NCBI GenBank assembly: GCA_027625915.1
Contig: JANTQA010000058.1
Span: 1 to 64,000 of the forward strand
Reading direction: 5' to 3'
Length of the DNA: 64,000 nucleotides
Origin: Anaeramoeba flamelloides
Taxonomy: Eukaryota; Metamonada; Anaeramoebidae
Shown: one piece after another, positions 56,291-64,000 of the stretch
How the letters are laid out: every line of letters begins with the position of its first letter
Position numbering within the stretch: the first letter of the stretch is position 1
The notes under the pieces: generated by a model
The model's database searches: none
What the model was told of the DNA's origin: nothing
What the model saw: only the letters and a program-made list of their open reading frames with translations
Made by a program: the position numbers and the translations under genes

Positions 56291-57414
56291 CTCATTTTTT
56301 TTAAATTAAAACAAAACTTACATTCTACATTATTGTCATTCTACTTTCAAAATTTTGATTTTCATTAGATCTTTAAATATAATATTTTCTTAGAAGCTTT
56401 TTATAAAACACCTCAACCCAATTTATATTGGAAATAACAAATTTTTTTTTCATGATAATAATACAAAAACCTTCCCAAAAATTTTATCAAAAAAACATTA
56501 ACAGAAACATTTAATTTAGTTGTTTGTTACTGAAGGTTCTATTCAAAATCCAAAAGAAATCAATTATTAAATTAAATAGAGATATTGAGAACTACAATCC
56601 AAATAAAAAGAAAAAAAATCAAAAAAAAAGTAACCAAAAAGTAACAAAGAGAAAATTACAATATCTTCCCAACGAACCATTATGAGTAATGTGACAATTG
56701 AACAATAAATGTAACTCAATGTTCAAAATCCAAAGACAAGTGATCATTGAAGGTTAGAGTTGTTTATAATGAATGAATGTATGAAAATGATCATCATTTT
56801 TTTTATAGGCAAGAAAATCTATGATATTTTATATTTCTAAATTTTCTAAAAACAAGTTTTCAGGTTTTAGGTATCTCAAAATTTCTTCTTCATTTGATTA
56901 TCATTAAAAAAAGAAAAATCAAATAAATACTTTGAAATTTTTGATACTAAATTGGACAATATTTCTTATTTAACCTGACTATAAATTTTAAAACTGATTG
57001 GAGATAAAAATATGAAGACAATTTGGTAAATATCAAACATTATACTTCAAGATTTTTTTTTTTTTTTTTTAATTTAGGATGAAAATTTTTAATTATTAAA
57101 GTATATTCTTTGAAAAAAAAATTTCTTATTAATAATAAACTCTTTGAGTTGAATTAGAACTTTGGAAATTGTTTTTGAGAATTTTTAAGACTATATTAAA
57201 TAAAAAAAAGTTGTTCTATCCAAAATTTTAGGAAATATTTTCAATTTTGAGATCTTGGTCGGAATTATGTAGTTGATTGATTTGATCTTTTAAATAATTT
57301 GTTTTTTTGATATCTTTGATTTGGATATAGTATATTTTAAATTATTTTGGAAATAGAATTTTTTTATTATATTTTATTTTTTACATTTTTTTAATCAAAA
57401 AAATAATTTAAATT
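56291..57414. other. AT-rich spacer
   Basis: No gene, RNA or repeat recognised. Confidence 0.5.
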
Positions 57415-57458
57415 CATTTCTACTTTAGTAGAAATGATAGGCCATCTTTAGATGGCCT
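57415..57458. repeat. Conserved double hairpin, copy 1
   Basis: TCATTTCTACT-TT-AGTAGAAATGA (57415-57438), an 11-bp perfect stem, then TA, then GGCCATCT-TT-AGATGGCC (57441-57458), an 8-bp perfect stem. It heads a nearly G-free tract. Confidence 0.9.
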
Positions 57459-57462
57459 GCTG

Positions 57463-58240
57463 AAAACTTCAACAATAAAAAATCAACAAATAAAAATAAA
57501 AATTATCAAATCCAATCATTCAATATCAACCATAATTAAATAAAAAATTAAATAAAACATAAATTTAATTAATAACAACAACAACATATAAAATCATCAT
57601 ATAATAAATAAAACAAATAATCAACAAACAACACATAAAAATCAACATCAACAAAACACAATATAATAAAAACTCAACAATAATGTCAATACAATGAAAA
57701 ACAATAATACATTAATACATAACAAAAAAAACTCAATCACTACAATAATATCAATACACAACAAATTGATAAATAATTATTACAACACTTCATAATTATA
57801 TCTAAATTATAATACACACAAAAACAACATATAATATCTAAGAAAAACTTTATTTAAAAATAATAATATATATAAATTATACAAATCAAAATCAATTTTT
57901 ACAAACTAAAACAAACTAATAAACTAAAAACCACAAAATCAAATAACTCAAACTAACCATTTCAAATTATCAAATCTGATAGAATTAAATCAATAATCAG
58001 ATATTAATCAAAACAACAAACATCATCAATAAATTCTAATTGTTTTTTACAAACAACAAACTCCCTATCTCACATACTACCAATTATCTAAAAAAACTCA
58101 AGATCCAACTAAACTGATTATAGCAACACAAAATTAGAAAGATAAACGGGAAAAAAAAATACAATAAAATTAAATACTCTCAAAAATTATAATATTTTCC
58201 AAATTCAATATTAATTCTAATATCGTTATTTTCATCAAAA
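57463..58240. other. G-depleted tract 1
   Basis: On the + strand G almost vanishes while C stays common: none from about 57467 to 57683, and about ten up to 58050. G returns gradually after 58080. Text is AAC/AAT/ATC-like with many CAACAA and ATCAAC words. No frame is long enough to be a gene. Confidence 0.85.
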
Positions 58241-58608
58241 ATTTAAATTGTGTCAAAATTTCTGGATTTTAGACAGGATTACACAACAAATGCCCACAAA
58301 TTGTTATATGAATATTAAAAACAATAAATTGAGATCAATTGAACAAATAAAAATAACATCAATTAAACAAATTATGATAATCTTACAATTATTATATAAT
58401 TATCCTTTCACCCATTACTATTTAAAAGAACAAAATTTCAAAAAATATTAAGTACCTTGAATTTAATTAACATTTTTGAATAAAATTATAAATTCTCATA
58501 AACTAATATATCAAATAAAACTACTAAAAGATCTACTTTAATTTGTGATTTATCCTTATAACAAATTACATTGAAAATTAGTGTAAATAAAGTGAAACTG
58601 ATAAAATT
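58241..58608. other. Spacer between hairpin-headed tracts
   Basis: Normal AT-rich sequence; the 67-residue frame at 58248-58451 has no recognisable domain and is probably chance. Confidence 0.5.
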
Positions 58609-58652
58609 TCATTTCTACTTTAGTAGAAATGATAGGCCACCTTCAGATGCCC
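58609..58652. repeat. Conserved double hairpin, copy 2
   Basis: First hairpin identical to copy 1 (58609-58632). The second (58635-58652, GGCCACCTTCAGATGCCC) is partly unpaired. Confidence 0.85.
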
Positions 58653-58655
58653 TGG

Positions 58656-59600
58656 TATAAATTACTTAAAAAAATATATATATATAAACTAAAAAAAAAA
58701 ACAATCAACATCAAAATATCAAATAAAACTACAATCAAACATAAATAATCTATTATAAACACACAATCAACAATTTACTACTCAAACAACAAAATAAATA
58801 ATATAAACAACAATCAACACACAATTATCACTAACTCACAACAATACACAACAATATATCAAATATATCACTCAAATAATACCACAAACACAAAACTCAA
58901 AAAATCATACACAATACTAAACACACACAAACTAACAATTTTAACAAAAATCAAACAACCCACAATACAATAATATCATAAATAACTAATACATAATATA
59001 TAAACAATAACACAAACAAATATAATCACACTTAACTGCAAATATTAAAATAATATAACATTTTCCTATATTAATATACATACAAATCAAAAAAATAACA
59101 CAAGAATTAAATAATATATATTACTCTCTGAAAGAAAATTCGAACTACAATCGTCATTTAATAATTCAACAAAGTACTCAATAAAATTTTATCAAAATTT
59201 AATCAAAACATTCAGTAACAAATATATGAAACAAACTTTCAACCAAATTAAAGACTTAAAAAAACTACATCCAACATCATAATAATTGTAATTTAGTTTT
59301 AACCAAATTTTTTTACCTCATGAATCTGAATTTTGTGAATTATATTTGTATCTTTATCGAGATTTAATTTTGTTACAAGTTAGTGACCTAAATCTTTTAA
59401 ATGATATTAAATAAATAACATTATATAAAACAACATCAAACCTAAAAAATCCACACTCAGAAATCAAAATACAGACAATACCTATCTAAAGATCCTTTTT
59501 TTTAATTAAACAACCTTAAATTCATTCAAATTCAAATAAAATTATTAAATTAAAAACTTAAAAAACTTTTCATTAAATTAAAGATTTATTCAGTGTATAC
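58656..59600. other. G-depleted tract 2, including 382 bp with no G
   Basis: From 58656 to 59037 there is not one G, and only one up to 59103, although C is frequent. G slowly returns after that. The complementary strand is correspondingly C-free. No gene. Confidence 0.9.
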
Positions 59601-59659
59601 ACATATTTAGAAAAGAGTTCCTTAAAGGTCGAAATGCCTGTAATCTTCAAATCAAATTA

Positions 59660-59826
59660 AGTATAAAAAACCACCTCAAGGGTTTTGGGGGTGTGTGTAA
59701 TATTTAATATATAGTAGTTATAGGATTTGGTTTATAAATATATATTTTAAATTTCTGTTTTTTTCGAAAAGAAAGAATTGAGTTGGGTACGTTCAAGAAT
59801 TAAGACATCATTACTTAACTAGATAC

Positions 59827-59870
<44 letters not shown>

Positions 59871-59880
59871 GTGTGTGTGT
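59660..59880. repeat. Dispersed repeat R3 copy 1 with (AT)n
   Basis: GGGTTTTGGGGGTGT, TTGAGTTGGGTACGT and CATCATTACTTAAC match 63355-63490 in order. A (TA)n(GT)n microsatellite follows (59828-59880). An M1 copy lies shortly downstream in both places. Confidence 0.7.
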
Positions 59881-59931
59881 ATTGGAACAAAATATAAACA
59901 ATTTGGACACAATTTAAAACAGCTGAAAGAA

Positions 59932-60133
59932 TAAAGTCAGTTTCACTTTTAAGGCACAAACTTTCAACGAAATTTAAGGCACAAAAAAAATATCAAATTA
60001 AAGCACAAAATTCAAATTCTAGTAAAAATAAATTGTAAAAAAAAAAATTCCAAATTTTGTGCTTTAATTTGAGATTTTTATTGTACCTTAAATTTCGTTG
60101 AAAGTTTGTACCTTAAAAGTGAAACTGGCTGTA
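59932..60133. mobile_element. M1 MITE, slightly diverged
   Basis: Begins AAGTCAGTTTCAC after TA and ends GAAACTGGCTGTA; otherwise full-length. Confidence 0.85.
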
Positions 60134-60685
60134 AAAATCTTATGTTTTGACATCTAATTTGCGAATGATTTTGATTTTTTCTCAAATATCAAAATTCATT
60201 GTTTGTGTCTATATTGTAGTTTTATTTTCATTTCCCTTTTTTTACCATTTCGATAAGTAACCTGTTTCATTAGATCGTAAATTTCTATTACTGATTTAAC
60301 GATAGAAGATTAATGTTGAGTTTTTTGAAATGAAAAATCCTCATATAATGAGTTGATGGTATCTTTTCATTCGATTGATTCATCTACAATTTTTGTTGGA
60401 GGAATTTCAACAAATTTAATAATACAATTTATTTTCCTCATTTCATTATTTCAACATTTTGAACACACAAATTTTTTATTTTTTAGAAAATTTATAGTTT
60501 TTTCAAAAATTTCAATTTTTTGAATTTTCAACTATAATCAATATTTAATTTTTTGAGATCATTTCTAAATTATTACAAGTAAGTTTATTAATTCAAAAAA
60601 AGTTTCATTTTTAGCATCTTTTAACATTTGAAAGAGAATAGAATTTTTTTTTATTTGATTTTAATTGTAAACATCTATAATAATC
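60134..60685. other. AT-rich spacer
   Basis: No gene or repeat recognised. Confidence 0.5.
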
Positions 60686-60730
60686 TCATTTCTACTTTAG
60701 TAGAAATGAAAGTAAATCTTTAGATGGCCT
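60686..60730. repeat. Conserved double hairpin, copy 3
   Basis: First hairpin identical (60686-60709). The second keeps only its right side (ATCTTTAGATGGCCT), having AGTAA in place of GGCC. Confidence 0.85.
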
Positions 60731-61130
60731 TCAAAACATCAACACCAGAAACTAAACAACAAACAAATATTTTAAAACACAAATCAATCAAATAATCAAA
60801 CATATTTAATCAATCCTAAAAAAAAAACAAAAAAGATAAATCGCAAACAAACAAAATCAACGTTATACACACATATTTAAATACTTCTTTTTACAAAATC
60901 ACAAACCCACACATAAAACAATACAATCTCAATAATAATAACTTAATGGTCAAGATCACACAATCTAACAAATAATATTCAATAATACCTCCAAAACAAA
61001 AACAAAACATAGATCAAAACAACAATAAACAACACCATCAATCATCCAATTATTTACTGAACTGACAAAACAATTTAATTTTCAAAACAAAAACACCTTA
61101 ATATCAATCAAACTTTATATCAAACAAAAA
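60731..61130. other. G-depleted tract 3
   Basis: Again C-containing and very poor in G (about ten G in 400 bases), with CAACAA, CAAATC and AAACAC words. Shorter and less pure than tract 2. Confidence 0.8.
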
Positions 61131-61132
61131 AA

Positions 61133-61545
61133 ATGTAAAGCTGTTCCAAGGCTTCTGTGAATTTCTATATGAATCAAATTTCGATGCTGATTTAGATTTT
61201 TAAAAAGTTGGATATGAGCATAAGAAAACTCCAATTGAAAAAAAATTTTCACAAATAAAATTATTTGAAAAATTTACTTTTGAAATAAGAAACATTAATT
61301 AACAGATCCCTAAATTGCTTCAAACCTGGAAAATCTGTTGAGATGCCACTTAAAAGTTTCTCTTGAATTGCCGAAAATATTTTTGATCTTATCACAAGAA
61401 AATCTTTCAAATAAGTTTATTTATGAAAATTTTTTTTCAAATGAACTTTCTTATGCTCAAATCCAACTTTTTAAAAATCTAAATCAGCATCAAAATTTGA
61501 TTCATATAAAAATTCACGGTAGCCTTGGAAAGACTGTAAATTTAT
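61133..61545. repeat. Inverted repeat, arms about 145 bp
   Basis: Left arm 61143-61285 starts TTCCAAGGCTTCTGTGAATTT and contains GATGCTGATTTAGATTTTTA. The right arm, about 61392-61533, is its complement with few changes (AAATCTAAATCAGCATC). The loop is about 107 bp. A 69-residue frame crosses the right arm but has no known domain. Confidence 0.8.
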
Positions 61546-62069
61546 AAATAATATTGGTATCCAAATTCTAAATGGGTAAAAATTTTCACTTCCTTTTCCA
61601 GAGTCTTCTTTGGCTAAATTGAGTTCACAAAGAAATAAGTTGGAATTTGTGTCTTTGTCTGAAAAAAGAAAATTGAAAATAAATGAAAATTTTTCTCATT
61701 TTTCCATCAAATACCAGTAAATTGGAAATACACAAAATTGTATCTCAAGGATTTTGATCCAAATACATTAAAATTATGAAGTGGCGTTAAATGTAGATAT
61801 TCAACAATTTGGATCAAAATTCCATTCTTAATCATCAAGGAAATTATCAAAAAAAAACCGAAATCGGTAAAATCGATAACCCTTTCTAAAGAAAACTAAA
61901 AATGAAAAAAAAAAAATAATCACGATTTCTGAGCTCGAAAAATGAAGATCATTGACAAACCTTCTTGATGTATGACCCTAACTTTTGAAGGTCGTGTGTA
62001 TTTGAGTTCTGATCATCGAGTTGCTTGAATTTTCAATTTGTACCCACAAATCAGAACAATTCCTCCAAA
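61546..62069. other. AT-rich spacer
   Basis: No gene or repeat recognised. Confidence 0.5.
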
Positions 62070-63070
62070 GGAATAGTGACTTTCTCTTTGGTTCCTTTTG
62101 GTTCCTTTGGTTCCTTTTGGTTCCTTTGGTTACTTTGGTTTCCTTTGGGTTCCTTTGGTTTTTAATTGAATTGAAGTTCCCCTTAGGATCTTTGGTGGAT
62201 ATTATTAACTCTGTTTTAGTTTTATGAAAGATTCTCTACCATTTCCAAACATACTCGAAACACTTTTGTTCATTTTTATGTTTTTATTGGTGAATTTTTT
62301 ATTTGTTCGTTTTGTTTCTCTGAAAAAACTGAATTGTTCATTCTCAATACAAAATGGATTGGAGTAGCAGTGGGAAAGTTTTTATGGAATTTTAGATTCA
62401 GAGGATCTTTTAGTGAATTAAAAATTTTGCAAAAATTCGTCAGTTTTTTTAACATAAAAAAAAAAATTTCTTCGCATTAGTTGATTGAGAAAAAATGATA
62501 TTTTTGTTTTCAGGAAATAAGATAATTAACTTGGATTCAATACAATACTAAATCCTTTACTTTGTCTTTATTCAACACAGACTTTGTTTTGGGAATAACA
62601 AAGAACCTATTAACAATAATTCCATTTTTTTGCCAATTTTATGCAATTTTTTATATTTAAGGGGAAAATTCAAAACCTATTTCATCTTTAACTTACACAC
62701 TCTAAAAATAGACTGTAGGTAATTTCCACAAGATCAAATGGTTTTCAATTTTCGCCTGTTAGCAAATTTTCTCAAAAATTCGATTTTTCCTTTTTTCGGA
62801 ACCTTCTTTTGCATTTTGAGTAACAAGGAGAGAACACAGACATTAATGAGACATCAAAAAAATCACAGAAAGGGCAGAAATCACAGAAATCACTTAAATC
62901 ACAAAAAAAATTAGAGATCAATTATGACAATTTCTTTACAAAAAAATTCATTTTTTCCTCCTTAGATCAAACTGAATACATATTTTTGTGAATTATCAAC
63001 CACCACTAAACCCTCTTTTTTAAACACACTGAACTCCAAAAATCAAATTTTGATTTGCCAACCTAGTTAT
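62070..63070. repeat. Dispersed repeat R2, copy 2
   Basis: Direct-orientation copy of 55290-56290 with many small differences; the GGTTCCTTT array (about 62088-62160) is longer here, the TCACAGAAA array shorter. Confidence 0.85.
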
Positions 63071-63339
63071 TGTTAACATTTAGTAAAAATAAATTCAATT
63101 TCTGAATTTTAGAATTTTTCAATTTTTTGTTCTTAAAAACACTCAGAAATCATTATATTCTAATCCAAAATTTATATTCCAGATTTGGAATTTTATTTTG
63201 TATGGTTGAATTTTAAGTTTAAAATTTGTACTTTAAAATGTTTGAAGTCGAATGGATTATAAATTTGAAAAATATTGTTTTTAAAAACCCGAATTCTTAT
63301 TTTGAATTTATTTATTTCAATCACCTAATATCATGAAGA

Positions 63340-63495
63340 AAGGGAGGAGAAAAAAGCCCCTTTCGGGGGTTTGGGGGTGTAGGTAATATAGCACCTAATA
63401 GGTTAGGTGTGTAAATATAGATAATGATTTTTTTTTTAGAAAAAAAGTTTTGAGTTGGGTACGTATAGAATTCATACATCATTACTTAACAAGAT
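63340..63495. repeat. Dispersed repeat R3, copy 2
   Basis: CCCCTTTCGGGGGTTTGGGGG is the GC-rich head, shared in part with the island at 41470. Then TTGAGTTGGGTACGT and CATCATTACTTAAC. Confidence 0.7.
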
Positions 63496-63522
63496 AAAAA
63501 TACGTTCATACATACAGTCAGT

Positions 63523-63609
63523 TACTTTTAAGGTACAAACTTTAAAAAATTAAATTAAGCACAATAAATCTAGTAAAATAAATTGTAAAAATAATATTCA
63601 AATATATAC

Positions 63610-63653
<44 letters not shown>

Positions 63654-63655
63654 GA
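63523..63655. mobile_element. M1 MITE, left half, decayed, with (TA)n
   Basis: CAGTCAGTTACTTTTAAGG is a diverged left arm; the right arm is not seen. A (TA)n run occupies about 63605-63648. Confidence 0.65.
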
Positions 63656-63879
63656 TTCAAAAAAGTGGGTCCCACAAAATAATAATAAAAAAAATAATAA
63701 TAAATTAACGAATATTTAAAACAATTAAAATAAAAATTAAATAATCTAAATTATATTTGTTGAGTTTTTATTTATTTCGAATTAACTTTTTATAAAAAAT
63801 AAAAAAAAATTATATTTAAAAATAAAATTTTTTTTTGGGCCCTTCTTTTTTGTAATTTTTTTCAAATTAATAAAAGCCA

Positions 63880-64000
63880 TTAATGCATTCCCCTTTTAAT
63901 TCTATTACCAATCTTAATCTTTTTTTCCATTGAATTGCAAAGATTTTCTATTATTTCCCATTCAATATTATTCCAAACTTGTCTACATTTTTTAACTAAT
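63880..64000 (-). pseudogene. Tc1/mariner-like transposase C-terminus, cut by the window edge
   Basis: The minus strand encodes VWNNIEWEIIENLCNSMEKK followed by IKIGNRIKRGMH and a stop near 63880. This is the usual Tc1-type C-terminus (W-x-x-I, L-x-x-SM-x-x-R/K, GN-RG). Most of the gene lies beyond base 64000. It is a separate element from the Tc1-like copy at 45.5 kb. Left flank 63655-63880 is AT-rich; its TIR was not identified. Confidence 0.7.

Noticed and set aside
57415-60730. TTTCTACT...AGTAGAAA hairpins resemble a Cas12a direct repeat (TCTAC stem)
   Set aside because: Only three copies 1.2-2 kb apart, no spacers, no cas genes, and a eukaryotic context; the similarity is limited to a short stem.

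Overview
This is an AT-rich eukaryotic window, probably from a free-living protist. Coding stretches use poly-N, poly-K and KQ runs. The one clearly host-like multi-exon gene joins B-box zinc fingers, coiled coil, a filamin-like repeat and a TLDc domain. I associate that combination, and RHS/Crinkler-like NTPases, with amoeboid protists such as Anaeramoeba, but the assignment is an impression and not proven here. No rRNA, intact tRNA, CRISPR array, LTR element or virus-like element was recognised.

Layout. 1-2.9 kb: a minus-strand DDE DNA transposon whose C-terminal part carries Cys and His boxes of a USP/USPL1-like cysteine protease. 3.76-5.49 kb: about 26 copies of a 65-bp satellite. 5.6-8.1 kb: a dispersed repeat (R1) and a TIR element (Element A). 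9.24-23.0 kb: the B-box/filamin/TLDc gene, with a proposed first intron of about 11.35 kb containing a LINE with clean 16-bp target duplications and two large inverted repeats. 25.8-36.3 kb: a second copy of R1 split by a long non-LTR retrotransposon (LINE2, ORF1 with an RRM-like segment, ORF2 with APE endonuclease and reverse transcriptase), itself invaded by two small MITEs and a 3.4-kb TIR element (Element B), which holds further insertions. 38.7-41.0 kb: LINE3, inserted inside a MITE with a 15-bp target duplication. 41.3-41.8 kb: a GC- and GT-rich island. 42.4-44.3 kb: a piggyBac transposase gene split by a MITE. 45.5-46.8 kb: a decayed Tc1-like element. 48.8-50.8 kb: LINE4, riddled with seven short foldback hairpins, followed by a 3' fragment of ribosomal protein uS11. 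51.4-55.2 kb: a Crinkler/RHS-like P-loop NTPase with a nuclease-like segment and a separate coiled-coil gene. 55.3-63.1 kb: a 1-kb duplicated repeat, an inverted repeat, and three nearly G-free tracts each headed by a conserved hairpin. The right edge cuts a second Tc1-like transposase.

The window is therefore a nest of mobile elements around one or two host genes. One MITE family (M1, about 200 bp, TA targets, TIRs beginning CAGTCAGTTTCAC) is present at least 13 times and dates its hosts: it lies within LINE2, piggyBac, Element A and Element B, while LINE3 lies within an M1 copy. Many transposon frame changes fall in A or T homopolymers, so some decay may be consensus error. The least explained structures are the G-free hairpin-headed tracts (57.4-61.1 kb), the foldback cluster in LINE4, and the DDE-protease transposon.
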